DNA of 64,000 nucleotides from Brevibacterium spongiae (GCF_026168515.1 NZ_CP093443.1:2542001-2606000), one strand, 5' to 3'; shown: positions 52,725 through 63,503, counted from the stretch's first letter. Made by a program: numbers and translations. Notes: generated from the sequence alone by a model not told the origin.

Positions 52725-55105
52725 GCTTCAGCTCCGCCCGTACGTTCGGCAACATCAGTGCCGAGAGTTTGGGTCACCTCGGCGGGGATCACTGAAATGA
52801 GTTCCTGATCGGCCTCAGCAGAATACAGGGTCGCGCCAGGGAACTCCGCCCCGCCGAGCAACCTCAACAATGGCGCCGCCTTCACCACGGTCTCGGCATA
52901 CTCCTCGTCGGAATCGGAGAGCGCGACGATCGCTCCACCGACCCCATACCGCAGCGTCTCGTCACTGACCACAAGCGTGCGGATGACGACGCTGAGATCG
53001 ACGGCACCATCCAACGAAAAGTACCCGACCGCACCGCTGTAGATCCCACGCGCTCCGGCCTCGAGCTCATCGATGAGAGACATCGTCCGCAGCTTGGGCG
53101 CCCCGGTCATCGACCCTGGCGGGAACGCCGCCCGCACACACGCCACCGGGCTGGCGGCCTCGGCCAACCGCGAGCTCACCGTCGAGACCATCTGATGCAC
53201 CGTCGCATACGACTCGATCCCGAACAGCGTGTCCACCTGCACAGATCCCAGCTCGCCCGTGTGCCCGAGATCGTGCCGCACGAGATCGACGATCATGAGA
53301 TTCTCCGACCGATCCTTCACCGAGGCGGCCAGTTCAGCCTTGATCGCTTCGTCCTCGGTCGGTGTCGCTCCCCTGGGGCGAGTGCCCTTGATCGGTTTCG
53401 ACTCGACCCGACCGTCGGCACGGATACGCAGAAACCGCTCCGGCGACGTGCTGAGAATCGCCGCCTCGCGTGTGCGGATGAATGCCCCGAACGGCGTCGG
53501 ATTGTCATCACGCAGCCGCAGATACATATCCAGCGGAGTTTCGTGCGGGTTGGCGGTGCCCTCGAGCATGTTTGTCAGGCACACCTCATAGGTCTCGCCG
53601 TCGGTGATCTTCTGCTGCACCTGATCGATGAGGTCGAGGTAGTCGTGCTGGCTGTGGCGAGCCGACAAGGTTGGGTGGTGTCGTTCAGTTTGGTTTGTGG
53701 TGTCAATCTTCGCCGAGGTGGCTCTCTGGTTGTCTATATTGTTGAGTTCGTCGGTGGGGATCGATGTTATCCGTGCTCGCATCTGGTCGAACCATCGTTT
53801 GGTCGCATTGAGGCCAGTGGGGTCGTCGGGTTCGCGCAGCCCCAGGAGGTAGATGCGGTCGGTGTCGTGGTCGATAACGAGAGCACGGTCGAGGAACATC
53901 ATCACTGCATCGGGCAGGTCGGACTCATGCTTGTTCGGCGATCCGTCCTCAGCCTTGAGTTCATAGCCGAGGTAGCCGACCCATCCGAGCCGGAACTCGA
54001 ACGGCAGTTCGGGGGCGTCCTCTCCTGTGGAAGTGAGCGCAGCTTCAGTCACGGCGAGTTCGACCTGCGTGCTGGCGAGCTCGGCTTCGAGCCAGTCGAA
54101 GAAGGCAGAGGTTTCTATGACGACGGCCTGTTCGCCCGATTCTTCGCGAGATCCGATGCCAGAGCGGACCGCTTCGCTCGTTTGGACCGTGACCGTTCCG
54201 TCCGGCACTGAGGCGGTCGCGATTTTACTCAGCGGACCTGTCGGTGCGCCCATGATCGAGAACCTCGAGGAGGCATTGCCAGGCAGGTTCCCGTCGAGCC
54301 ACACAACCTCGGGCTCGCTACCGAAGAACTCGGCGAAAAGACGGGCGTCGGGGACCGTCTGCGGAAGTTCATCGGTGTCGAGGACGTATCGGCGCCGTGG
54401 GGCAGGGATATCGGTGGCCGGCTGAAGCGGAGTGATCTCTGTAGACGTCCCCGCGGGGACGTCAAAATGAAAAGCGTCATCGGCACCTCGGCCAAGACCG
54501 GCGGGCCTCACCCTATTTTGGCCATTCCATTCCACGGTCAACGCCACGAAGTTCCGCAATAGTGCCCGAGCCTGGTCCGAAGCGATCGATTCCGGATGAA
54601 ACTGAACTCCCCATTGCGGTCTGGTTCGATGCCGCAGTGCCTGGACGACCCCGTCTTCGGACCACGCGGTCGCCTCCAGGCAAACGGGCAACTCTGTCAC
54701 CGCGAGCGAGTGATAACGCACAGCGGAGAAAGGCGACGGAACACCGGCGAACAGCCCGGTCCCAGTATGGCGAATCGCAGAGACTCGGCCGTGCCGGGGC
54801 TCCGGCGCATGTACCACCTCTCCCCCGTGCACATGGGCGATCCCCTGGTGGCCGAGGCATACGCCAAGAACGGGAATCGGCGAGTGCTCGATGACCTCGG
54901 CACAGATGCCGAAGTCGGCCGACTTCTCCGGTGTTCCTGGCCCAGGCGAGATGACGACGTTGTCGAACTCGTCGAGCACACTCACATCGAGCTCGGCCCA
55001 ATCATTGGGCACAAGCGTCGGAGCGCACTCGTTCACCTCGGCGAGGAGGTGAAAAAGATTGAGCGTGAACGAATCAGCGTTGTCGATGAGCAGAGTGCGG
55101 ATCAC
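52721..55105 (-). CDS. pabAB: Fused aminodeoxychorismate synthase (PabA-PabB)
   Basis: 794 aa from GTG at 55105, with GAGGAGA upstream. The longer frame to 55213 has no ribosome site. Residues 1-190 are the glutaminase domain: LLIDNADSFTLNL, SPGPGTP, nucleophile Cys83 in GVCLGHQG, and GVQFHPES with the His. The rest is the chorismate-binding component I: FRLGWVGYLGYELK, KPIKGTRPRGATP, ENLMIVDLVRHDLG, PGSMTGAPK and GIYSGAVGYFSLDG. Fused PabAB is common in actinobacteria. Cytosolic; converts chorismate and glutamine to 4-amino-4-deoxychorismate for folate. A decayed copy of its start lies at 45.0-45.3 kb. Confidence 0.93.
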   Translation of the reverse strand: MIRTLLIDNADSFTLNLFHLLAEVNECAPTLVPNDWAELDVSVLDEFDNVVISPGPGTPEKSADFGICAEVIEHSPIPVLGVCLGHQGIAHVHGGEVVHAPEPRHGRVSAIRHTGTGLFAGVPSPFSAVRYHSLAVTELPVCLEATAWSEDGVVQALRHRTRPQWGVQFHPESIASDQARALLRNFVALTVEWNGQNRVRPAGLGRGADDAFHFDVPAGTSTEITPLQPATDIPAPRRRYVLDTDELPQTVPDARLFAEFFGSEPEVVWLDGNLPGNASSRFSIMGAPTGPLSKIATASVPDGTVTVQTSEAVRSGIGSREESGEQAVVIETSAFFDWLEAELASTQVELAVTEAALTSTGEDAPELPFEFRLGWVGYLGYELKAEDGSPNKHESDLPDAVMMFLDRALVIDHDTDRIYLLGLREPDDPTGLNATKRWFDQMRARITSIPTDELNNIDNQRATSAKIDTTNQTERHHPTLSARHSQHDYLDLIDQVQQKITDGETYEVCLTNMLEGTANPHETPLDMYLRLRDDNPTPFGAFIRTREAAILSTSPERFLRIRADGRVESKPIKGTRPRGATPTEDEAIKAELAASVKDRSENLMIVDLVRHDLGHTGELGSVQVDTLFGIESYATVHQMVSTVSSRLAEAASPVACVRAAFPPGSMTGAPKLRTMSLIDELEAGARGIYSGAVGYFSLDGAVDLSVVIRTLVVSDETLRYGVGGAIVALSDSDEEYAETVVKAAPLLRLLGGAEFPGATLYSAEADQELISVIPAEVTQTLGTDVAERTGGAEA

Positions 55106-55368
55106 GCTCGTCTCCTCGCGATCTACGATTGTCGAACATATAACTCCGGCGAATCCTACCGTCCACACTTCGTGCACAACGAGCAGTGTGACTCCGAGTG
55201 AAGGCGAGAGCACCTACGACACAGATAAGGATCCAAATCCGCGCCTATTCCCCTGTCAGGTAGTCACCGCAACTCACACTGAATTCTTTGACGCGCCGTC
55301 TCCTCGAGAACCAATAATCAAATAAGGTTTACACAACGAAAAGCAAAATCGTAACAATCCGGTTCCAC

Positions 55369-55932
55369 TCACGAACGCCAGGCTTCCACAATAAAGCCCA
55401 ACGCAAGAATGATTAATCCTACTACGGTGAACCCTGCACCCCAACCGATCTGGGCCGGTTCGATCGGAGTCTCTGAGCCGGCAGTTATGGCAGCGAGCAG
55501 CATTGGGGCGCCAATACCCGAGCACAGACCGCCTACAGCCGTAGTGGCATTTGACAGCAAAGATGCGCCTCCACCCGAGACCAATCTCTTATGCGCCCAC
55601 TCGACGTCTTCTATAGTTAAATATGGATCTCTTCTGTGCGATCCTGATTTTAAGATGGCAAGCCGATAGAGTTCTTTCCTAACGCTTTCATTAATCAAGA
55701 GAATTTCAGCAGTGACCTCAGGAGTCAACTTTCGTTTTCCCTTAGAGCTACGCTCTATTTCTGATCTAGTAGCGAGTGCAACTTGAACGAAAGCAGCGTC
55801 ATCACCATCAATCTCTACAGGCTCGAAACCTTCGTCAAAGACTTTCCCGCTTTCACCAAAATCAAAGTTCGCATCAGTACCCTCGTCCACAAGGTCCGGA
55901 CTACCTTCATAGGCATCTTCACCTAAACCCAT
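55369..55932 (-). CDS. Unknown protein with C-terminal membrane helices (second of a low-GC pair)
   Basis: 187 aa. Acidic N-terminus (residues 1-45), then a charged helical region (KLTPEVTAEILLINESVRKELYRLAILK), then two hydrophobic helices near the end (VGGLCSGIGAPMLLAAITAG and AGFTVVGLIILALGFIVEAW). No domain recognised. Clearly lower GC than its neighbours, with AGA/ATA-type codons. Its start overlaps the end of the upstream gene by 14 bp, so the two are made together. Possibly acquired; a membrane effector or sensor pair is conceivable but unproven. Confidence 0.7.
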   Translation of the reverse strand: MGLGEDAYEGSPDLVDEGTDANFDFGESGKVFDEGFEPVEIDGDDAAFVQVALATRSEIERSSKGKRKLTPEVTAEILLINESVRKELYRLAILKSGSHRRDPYLTIEDVEWAHKRLVSGGGASLLSNATTAVGGLCSGIGAPMLLAAITAGSETPIEPAQIGWGAGFTVVGLIILALGFIVEAWRS

Positions 55933-56416
55933 CGTCGACCTTATTATCTAGAATATAAAACTTTCCGTCCTTGCTATCATGAACAACTTTTATGCGATTT
56001 TCATTTTTAGCAAACTTATCAGTTCTACGATCCTTCTTAATTCCGTTCCGGAAGCTCCAAATAGAGAACATAGACACTACAAGGCTCAGCGAGGCCATCA
56101 CGACCGTAATAACAGAACTTGACTTGTTCGTGCTATCAAATTCGATTCCAAAACTCGTTACAACAACGACCGAAACAACAATTAAAGAAAGTACAGACAG
56201 TCCAATACCGGAAATATACAACAGGTTTCGTCGCCTTCGTGAGCGAATTCTCTCTTCAATTAGAAGGTTATGTACCTGGTCGTTATCGCGCTGCAACGAG
56301 ACAAGTCGAGCAAGTTGTAGAGATTGCTGATCTACGGAGCCAGCAAGATCCCACGAGTCCACCACTGCCTTCGAACGTAGAGCCTTAGCTGTCGGGCGGT
56401 CTTCTGTGTTATTCAT
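55919..56416 (-). CDS. Unknown membrane protein (first of a low-GC pair)
   Basis: 165 aa from ATG at 56416 with GGAGGAAG upstream; the track-like extension to 56431 is not needed. An N-terminal charged helix that may be coiled (LARLVSLQRDNDQVHNLLIEERIRSRRRR) leads to two hydrophobic helices (NLLYISGIGLSVLSLIVVSVVVV and VITVVMASLSLVVSMFSIWSF), then a basic tail (RNGIKKDRRTDKFAKNENRI). The cytosolic helix plus two-helix plan is seen in small effector or signalling membrane proteins, but I cannot name a family. Low GC as its partner. Confidence 0.68.
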   Translation of the reverse strand: MNNTEDRPTAKALRSKAVVDSWDLAGSVDQQSLQLARLVSLQRDNDQVHNLLIEERIRSRRRRNLLYISGIGLSVLSLIVVSVVVVTSFGIEFDSTNKSSSVITVVMASLSLVVSMFSIWSFRNGIKKDRRTDKFAKNENRIKVVHDSKDGKFYILDNKVDDGFR

Positions 56417-56515
56417 CAGTCTTCCTCCCAACTCGCACTTGGCCCGTGTCGAGTCCAGTATAGCTGCGGTACCTAGAAGTTTTGAGTGGTGTGGGGTCGT
56501 GCCAATGCAGGCATC

Positions 56516-57394
56516 TCAGCCGAGCACCATCCGTCGAGTCGACTCCTCGAGCTCAGCTGCCTCGGCGAGCAACGACTCTTCCGAGTCCGCACCCGCACGG
56601 ACGTATCGTCCGGTGAACGCATCCAACGTTCCTGAGGCCAAGGCCACAGCAAGACCGATTACCTGCTCTGGGCTCGTCCAGTCGTCGCCCTGTCGGAAGT
56701 CGTGGACGGGCATTGACTTCGTCATCGCGGTCTCGACGACACCGGGTGCCATCTCGAAGATCCGCAGTCCCTTGTCGTGGCCGAAGTGAACAACGGAATC
56801 GGCGATGCGGAACAGCGCCGCCTTCGACGCCGAGTACACGGCATACGCAGGTGTGCCCTTCGCTCCCGATCCCGAATTGAGGTCGATGATCCGGCTGGGA
56901 CGGCCCGTCGCCGAGGCTGCGCCGATGAGCACCGGGGCGAAGATATTGACCATGAGCGCGACGCCGAGCACGTTCGCGTCGACGACGGACTTGATGCTCT
57001 CCGGATCCGCGTCCCACAGCGGCCCCTCGGTCGTCTCGATGCGCCCGGCATTGTTGATCAGCACCTGCAGGCGCCGTCCGGTCTCGGCCTCGACCGCGTT
57101 CACGGACTCACGCAGAGCCTTCACCGCGGCGATATCGTCGGTGCGCAACCCGACCCCGGTGACCGCTCCCCCAGTCGCCTCGCCGATCTCGTCGGCCGCG
57201 TCCTCAGCACTGCTCGCCGAGGTTGCCGTGACGATCACGTGATACCCGGCCGTCGCGAACGCCTCCGACAGGTGACGTCCGATTCCGCGGGCACCGCCGG
57301 TGATGAGTGCGATCGTCTCCGCCGGGACTGCGGTGGCCTCAGGTGCGGTCTCGCCGGTGGGCAAGGTGGTTCCGTAGGGCAGCTTCTCGGACAT
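56516..57394 (-). CDS. SDR-family oxidoreductase
   Basis: 292 aa. After a 25-residue variable start: ALITGGARGIGRHLSEAF (NADP-type loop with no acidic residue at the end of strand 2: VTATSAS), LINNAGRI, catalytic Ser in DLNSGSG, YAVYSASKAAL, and MAPGVVETAMT. The C-terminus DAFTGRYVRAG replaces the usual TGQ...DGG. Single gene between the low-GC pair and pheT. Substrate unknown. Confidence 0.85.
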   Translation of the reverse strand: MSEKLPYGTTLPTGETAPEATAVPAETIALITGGARGIGRHLSEAFATAGYHVIVTATSASSAEDAADEIGEATGGAVTGVGLRTDDIAAVKALRESVNAVEAETGRRLQVLINNAGRIETTEGPLWDADPESIKSVVDANVLGVALMVNIFAPVLIGAASATGRPSRIIDLNSGSGAKGTPAYAVYSASKAALFRIADSVVHFGHDKGLRIFEMAPGVVETAMTKSMPVHDFRQGDDWTSPEQVIGLAVALASGTLDAFTGRYVRAGADSEESLLAEAAELEESTRRMVLG

Positions 57395-57465
57395 ATCAGG
57401 GCTCCTCAGCGATGATCGGTTTCGGGTGGTCGATTGTAGTGGAGTGCGGTGCGGGTACGGCAGAA

Positions 57466-57496
57466 CCCGGCCGGAAACGCTCGCGTTCCGACCGGG
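57466..57496 (-). terminator. Hairpin after pheT
   Basis: Imperfect inverted repeat with arms CCCGGCCGGAAACG (57466-57479) and CGTTCCGACCGGG (57484-57496) around a 4-nt loop, located 19 bp past the pheT stop. GC-rich stem with only a weak T tract, as is common in high-GC actinobacteria. Confidence 0.65.
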
Positions 57497-57514
57497 CCCT
57501 GTTACGCACTGTTC

Positions 57515-60100
57515 TCAGCTGCGGACTTCGGCGCCGTGACGTTCGGCGGCCAAGGCGGTGGCGGCCTCACGCATGGCCGAGGCTTCATCGGCCTTGAGCG
57601 TGCGATCCGGTGCCCGGAACGTCAACCGGAACGCCAGGGACTTCTTGCCCTCCGGCAGCTGGTCGCCGGTGTAGAGGTCGAAGGTCTCGAGCAGTTCGAG
57701 CTCCTCCCCTGCACCTTCGCGCAGAGTCGCGGCCAGAGTCTGCGTGGGCAGTTCGGCATCGACGATGAGCGCGACATCCTGACGCGATACCGGGTAGGTC
57801 GACAGCGCACCGTCCCAGGCGCGCAGATCCTCCTGAGCCAACAGCGCATCGAGGTCGATCTCGAAGGCGACGGTCCGGGCCGGCAGGCCGAGGTTCTCGC
57901 ACACCTTCGGGTGCAGCTCACCGGCATGGCCGAAGACCTGCCCGTCGGCGAGGACGAACTTCGCGGCCCGACCCGGATGCCACGGGGCAATCTGGTCGGC
58001 CTCGACGGTGACCTCGAGTCCGTTGACGGAGGCGATCCTGCGCACGGTGTCGATGACATCGGTGGCCTCGGCCTTCCGACCCTTGCCCCAGACGCCGGGC
58101 AGCTCCGCATTGCCGGAGATGATCCCCGCGTAGTGGTACGGCTGGGCCGGCACCGAGGCGTAGATCTTCTCGAGCTCGTCATCGCTCGGGTGGTAGCCCG
58201 GCAGGTGACGCGGTCCTGGTCCTTCGGGCAGTCCCGCCGAGGTGGACACGAGTCCGGCCTCGAAGAGCGCAACATCCTTGGCCCCGCGGCCCTGGTTGCG
58301 TACCACAAGCTCGACGAGAGTCGAGAGCAGGTTCGTGCGCATGAGCGGCAGATCTTCGGACATCGGGTTGGCCAGACGCACGTGCTTGCGCCGCACATCG
58401 TCGGCTTCCAGACGCAGCTGGTCATCCCGCTTGTCGTTCGTGAACGGGTAGGACAGCACCTCGGTGAACCCGTCGGCGGCCAGCAGGTTCGAGATCCTCC
58501 GACGCGTCTTCTGCGCGGTAGTCAGTCCGTTGCCGGCACGAGCGGCGGGCTGGACGGATGGAATCCGGTCGTAGCCGCCGGTGCGGGCGACTTCTTCGAC
58601 GAGGTCGACGTCGTCGGTGATGTCCGTGCGCCAGCTGGGCACGGTCACGGACACGGTCTCATCTTCCTTAGCCGACACGGTCGCACCGATGCCCTCGAGC
58701 AGGGCGGTCACCTCGGCGACCGAATAATCGATGCCGACCAACGACGCGACACGGGCAACCTTGAGGTCGAGCACGGTCGGTTCGGGAGCCTGCCCGATCT
58801 GTGTGGTCGCCGGGCTGAGCGTTCCGCCGCCGAGTTCGACGAGCAGGTCCGCGCAGCGACGTGCGGCCACAGGCCCGAGCTTCGGGTCGACGCCGCGCTC
58901 GAAACGACGCGAAGCCTCCGAAGACAGCTTGTGACGACGCGAGGTGCGGGCGATGGAGATCGGGTCGAAGTGTGCGGCCTCGATGACGATGTCGGTCGTC
59001 TGGTCGTTGACCTCGACGTCTGCGCCGCCCATGACTCCGGCCAGGCCGATGATCTTCCCGCCCTTGCCGCTGGCACCGGCACCGCGGTCGGTGATGAGCA
59101 GATCCTCGGGGTCAAGCTTTCGCTCGACATCGTCGAGGGTCGTGAACTTCTCACCGGCGGTGGCACGACGGACGACGATCTCGTCACCGAGCAGCGCGGT
59201 GTCATAAGCGTGCAGCGGCTGCCCGAGTTCGAGCATGACGTAGTTCGTGACGTCGACGGTCAGGCTGATCGGGCGCATTCCCGCCTGCTGCAGGCGACGC
59301 TGCATCCAGAACGGAGTCTTCGCCTGAGGGTCCAGACCGGTGACCTGAACGGCGGTGAACTGGTCACAGCCGGCCACCTCGTTGATGGGGTTCGAATCCT
59401 CGATCGACACCGGGAAACCATCGTCGGTGGCAGCGTTGGTGGGTGCCACCTCGGCGGATCCGATATCGGTGAAGGACTGGCCCTTCATCTGCGCATATTC
59501 ACGGGCGATGCCGCGCATCGACAGCTGGTAGCCGCGGTCGGGGGTGACGTTGACGTCGAGGGTGACCTGGTCGAGGCCGAGCAGGGCGATCGCGTCATCG
59601 CCGGGCTCACCGGTCAGGCCGAGGTCCTTCAGCACGATGATGCCGGAATGGTCCTCGCCGAGGCCGAGCTCCTTGGCCGAGCAGATCATACCGTCGGAGA
59701 TGTGCCCGTAGGTCTTCCGAGCTGCGATCGCGAAGTCACCGGGCAAGACTGCTCCGGGCAGGCAGGCGACGATGAGGTCACCGGCTTCGAAGTTATGAGC
59801 ACCGCAGATGATGCCGCGGCTGGGTCGCTCCTCGCCGGGCTGCGGGTCCTTCGGGTTGTCGGCAGCTTCGTTGTGTTCGGGTCCGACGTCGACGCGGCAC
59901 CAGTTGATGGTCTTGCCGTTCGAGTGCTCTTCCTTGACCAGTTCGAGCACGCGTCCGACGACGAGGGGGCCGGTGATCTCAGGACCGAAGAAGTCCTCTT
60001 CCTCGAGGCCGACGGCCGCGAATTCGGCGGCGAGGGCATGGGGGTCGGTGTCATGAGGCAGATCGACATAGTCGGCCAGCCAGTTCAGTGGGACGCGCAT
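57515..60100 (-). CDS. pheT: Phenylalanine-tRNA ligase beta subunit
   Basis: 861 aa, normal for the long bacterial form. N-terminal MRVPLNWLADYVDLP, tRNA-binding EMAP-like domain (VVGRVLELVKEEHSNGKTINWCRVD, ICGAHNFEAGDLIVACLPGA), B3/4 editing domain, B5 domain, and the C-terminal ferredoxin-like anticodon-binding domain (YPVSRQDVALIVDAELP, LFDLYTGDQLPEGKKSLAFRLTF). With PheS forms the alpha2-beta2 enzyme charging tRNA-Phe. Starts 1 nt after the pheS stop. Confidence 0.98.
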   Translation of the reverse strand: MRVPLNWLADYVDLPHDTDPHALAAEFAAVGLEEEDFFGPEITGPLVVGRVLELVKEEHSNGKTINWCRVDVGPEHNEAADNPKDPQPGEERPSRGIICGAHNFEAGDLIVACLPGAVLPGDFAIAARKTYGHISDGMICSAKELGLGEDHSGIIVLKDLGLTGEPGDDAIALLGLDQVTLDVNVTPDRGYQLSMRGIAREYAQMKGQSFTDIGSAEVAPTNAATDDGFPVSIEDSNPINEVAGCDQFTAVQVTGLDPQAKTPFWMQRRLQQAGMRPISLTVDVTNYVMLELGQPLHAYDTALLGDEIVVRRATAGEKFTTLDDVERKLDPEDLLITDRGAGASGKGGKIIGLAGVMGGADVEVNDQTTDIVIEAAHFDPISIARTSRRHKLSSEASRRFERGVDPKLGPVAARRCADLLVELGGGTLSPATTQIGQAPEPTVLDLKVARVASLVGIDYSVAEVTALLEGIGATVSAKEDETVSVTVPSWRTDITDDVDLVEEVARTGGYDRIPSVQPAARAGNGLTTAQKTRRRISNLLAADGFTEVLSYPFTNDKRDDQLRLEADDVRRKHVRLANPMSEDLPLMRTNLLSTLVELVVRNQGRGAKDVALFEAGLVSTSAGLPEGPGPRHLPGYHPSDDELEKIYASVPAQPYHYAGIISGNAELPGVWGKGRKAEATDVIDTVRRIASVNGLEVTVEADQIAPWHPGRAAKFVLADGQVFGHAGELHPKVCENLGLPARTVAFEIDLDALLAQEDLRAWDGALSTYPVSRQDVALIVDAELPTQTLAATLREGAGEELELLETFDLYTGDQLPEGKKSLAFRLTFRAPDRTLKADEASAMREAATALAAERHGAEVRS

Positions 60101-60101
60101 A

Positions 60102-61196
<1,095 letters not shown>

Positions 61197-61225
61197 CTAT
61201 CGTCTCCGGTCGGAACGGCTGGGGC

Positions 61226-61301
61226 CACGTCCGCTGGGTGGGTGGGAGTATCACCTCGCCGAGGTGGCCATGCGGTTCCGCACGTCCGCTGGGTGGGTGG
61301 G
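61226..61301. repeat. Pair of 21-bp direct repeats between pheS and the ThDP enzyme gene
   Basis: A 21-bp unit starting CACGTCCGCTGGGTGGG occurs at 61226-61246 and 61281-61301, a 55-bp period. Each is followed by a sequence containing CGCCTCG/CCTCGCC. It lies in the divergent gap (61146-61369) that serves both pheST and the downstream gene. Could be a regulator site or a short repeat common in the genome. Confidence 0.6.
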
Positions 61302-61369
61302 CCGCCTCGGTGCGGGTGGTGTGGGGTCGGTCATAGGGTTCGCGGCGTCAAACGCGTAGGGTCGGGGGC

Positions 61370-63001
61370 ATGAGCACTCAACGCGCATCCGATGTCATGG
61401 TCAGGGCCCTGGAGAACGAGGGCGTCGAACGCATCTTCGGCATCCCCGGCGAGGAGAACATCGACTTCCTCGATTCCCTACGGCAGTCCTCGATCGAATT
61501 CGTCCTCACCCGGCACGAGCAGGCCGCCGCGTTCATGGCCGCCACCTACGGGCGGCTGACCGGCAAGCCGGGAGTGTGCATGACGACGCTGGGCCCGGGC
61601 GCGCTCAATCTCGCGACCGGCGCCGCGTACGCCCACCTCGGCGGGATGCCGGTGATCATGATCACCGGTCAGAAGGGCATTCGCACGGCCGAGCAGGCGG
61701 CGTTCCAGATGGTCAACACGGTGGCGACGATGGATCCGCTGACGAAGTCGAGCCGGCAGATCACCTCGGCGGCGATGATTCCGACCATGGTGCGCGAGGC
61801 TTTCCGCGTCGCTCAGGCCGAACGTCCCGGACCTGTCCATCTCGAGCTGCCCGAGGATATTGCGGGTCTGCCCGTTGAGGCGTTCGAGCTCATCGAACCG
61901 CATACGAACGGTCGTCCTGTGGCCAGTGAGACGGCGATCGCGAACGCGGCGAACGTCATTCGGGAAGCCAAGGCGCCGCTGCTCATGCTCGGCGCGGATG
62001 CGTCGCGCTCCGACTGCAGCGATTCGCTCTCGGCCTTCGTCGCCGGGATGCGCATCCCCTACGTCACCACGCAGATGGGCAAGGGATCGGTGTCGGGATC
62101 CTCGGAGCTCTACGTCGGCACGGCGGCGCTGACCGACCGTGACTATGTCCACGACGCGATCGAGGCCGCCGATGTCATCGTCACCATCGGCCACGACACG
62201 ACGGAGAAGCCGCCGTTCACGATGGGCGACTACGGCCCGACCGTCGTCCACGTCGGCTACCGTTCAGCGGTGGTCGAGCAGGTGTATTTCCCGCAGTTCG
62301 AGGTCATCGGTGACCTGGGTCCGTCCCTGGACAGACTCGCCGAGGTGCTCGGTGGTCCCGTGCCCACCGCCGAGGCGATCCTGCCGATGCGTGATGACAT
62401 CCTCATCAAGATCCACGAAGGAGCTGATGAGGATCGGTTCATCCCACAGCGGATCGTCCAGGAGGTCCGCGACGTCATGCCCGTCGACGGGATCGTCGCC
62501 TTGGACAACGGGATGTACAAGATCTGGTTCGCCCGCAATTACCGCACCACCAGGGCGAACACCTTGCTGCTCGACAATGCGCTGGCGACGATGGGCGCGG
62601 GGCTGCCTTCGGCGATCGGTGCGAAGCTGTCCTACCCCGAGCGTCGGGTGATGGCGGTCGTCGGCGACGGCGGATTCATGATGAACAGTCAGGAGATGGA
62701 GACCGCGGTGCGGCTGGGGCTGGACCTCGTCGTGCTCATCCTCGAAGACGACGCCTACGGCATGATCCGGTGGAAGCAGGAAGCCGATGGGATGCCTGAC
62801 TTCGGGCTGACGTTCAACAACCCCGACTTCGTGAAGTACGCCGAATCGTACGGGGCGACCGGCACCCGCGTCGAGACTGTCGACGGCATTAGTGATGCCT
62901 TGGAGAACGCGTTCGCTGCCGGCGGCGTGCACGTCGTGGTCGTGCCCATCGACTACTCGGAGAACAAGCGCGTGCTCATCGATGAGTTGGGGAAGCGGTA
63001 A
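61370..63001 (+). CDS. Acetolactate synthase-like ThDP enzyme (catabolic, single large subunit)
   Basis: 543 aa. ThDP fold in the usual order: Pyr domain with catalytic Glu50 in LTRHEQAAAFMAATYGRLTG and MTTLGPGALNLATGAAYAHL; central domain (LMLGADASRSD, TTQMGKGSVSGS); PP domain with VVGDGGFMMNSQEMETAVRL and ILEDDAYGMIRW, the cofactor motif GDG...N. The pattern fits AlsS/IlvB-type acetolactate synthases; no regulatory small subunit gene follows, which favours the catabolic type. A related carboligase is possible. Confidence 0.85.
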   Translation: MSTQRASDVMVRALENEGVERIFGIPGEENIDFLDSLRQSSIEFVLTRHEQAAAFMAATYGRLTGKPGVCMTTLGPGALNLATGAAYAHLGGMPVIMITGQKGIRTAEQAAFQMVNTVATMDPLTKSSRQITSAAMIPTMVREAFRVAQAERPGPVHLELPEDIAGLPVEAFELIEPHTNGRPVASETAIANAANVIREAKAPLLMLGADASRSDCSDSLSAFVAGMRIPYVTTQMGKGSVSGSSELYVGTAALTDRDYVHDAIEAADVIVTIGHDTTEKPPFTMGDYGPTVVHVGYRSAVVEQVYFPQFEVIGDLGPSLDRLAEVLGGPVPTAEAILPMRDDILIKIHEGADEDRFIPQRIVQEVRDVMPVDGIVALDNGMYKIWFARNYRTTRANTLLLDNALATMGAGLPSAIGAKLSYPERRVMAVVGDGGFMMNSQEMETAVRLGLDLVVLILEDDAYGMIRWKQEADGMPDFGLTFNNPDFVKYAESYGATGTRVETVDGISDALENAFAAGGVHVVVVPIDYSENKRVLIDELGKR

Positions 63002-63046
63002 GGCGCTGTTTTCGGTGGCTCCCGGCCTGATCGGAAAGCTGGTCGA

Positions 63047-63460
63047 TTGCTGCGGTCACGGATCTTCACGATTCTGCTGGGGATCTCCACGCTCTGTGCG
63101 TGGGGATCACTCGGCGAGATCGCCAAAGCCACCTTCCGGGATCGACCGATCGATTCACTGCTCTGGGTGATATTTGTGGTGGCGGCCGCCTCGGCGATGG
63201 TGGCCTGGGCTGTATTTCGGGCGCGCGGTGTCAGGCTCGAGGTCAGAAGCTTCATCGGCAGCGTTCCCCTGGGAGTCGTATTGCTGTGCTCGCTGGTGGG
63301 CGGGTTCGTTCTGCCGTCGCTGTTGGTCGGCGGAGCAGACCTCGTCGACGTGGCGGTCACCGCGGTCGTGGCCGCGGCGATCTGTGTCGCTGCGATGATC
63401 TACCTGCGCAGAACCTATTTCACTCCCCCGGACAGCCCGGAGGGGTTAGACGACGAATGA
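63047..63460 (+). CDS. Small membrane protein of unknown function
   Basis: 137 aa from TTG at 63047 (GGAAAG lies upstream). Four hydrophobic helices: FTILLGISTLCAWGSL, LLWVIFVVAAASAMVAWAVF, VPLGVVLLCSLVGGFVLPSLLV and VAVTAVVAAAICVAAMIYL, with a Pro/acidic tail. No family recognised. 45 bp after the ThDP enzyme gene, in the same direction. Confidence 0.6.
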   Translation: MLRSRIFTILLGISTLCAWGSLGEIAKATFRDRPIDSLLWVIFVVAAASAMVAWAVFRARGVRLEVRSFIGSVPLGVVLLCSLVGGFVLPSLLVGGADLVDVAVTAVVAAAICVAAMIYLRRTYFTPPDSPEGLDDE

Positions 63461-63466
63461 CAGGGG

Positions 63467-63503
63467 TTGACCTTCAAGTCGGTTGAGACCGGACAATGTT
63501 CGA
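63467..63503 (+). promoter_or_regulatory. MerR-type promoter of the next gene
   Basis: TTGACC (63467-63472) and GACAAT (63492-63497) are separated by 19 bp, the overlong spacing typical of MerR-controlled promoters. The spacer holds the inverted pair TCAA-N5-TTGA (63474-63486... core at 63474-63477 and 63483-63486). A transcription start 6-7 bp after the -10 falls on the GTG at 63504, so the gene may be leaderless. Confidence 0.55.
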
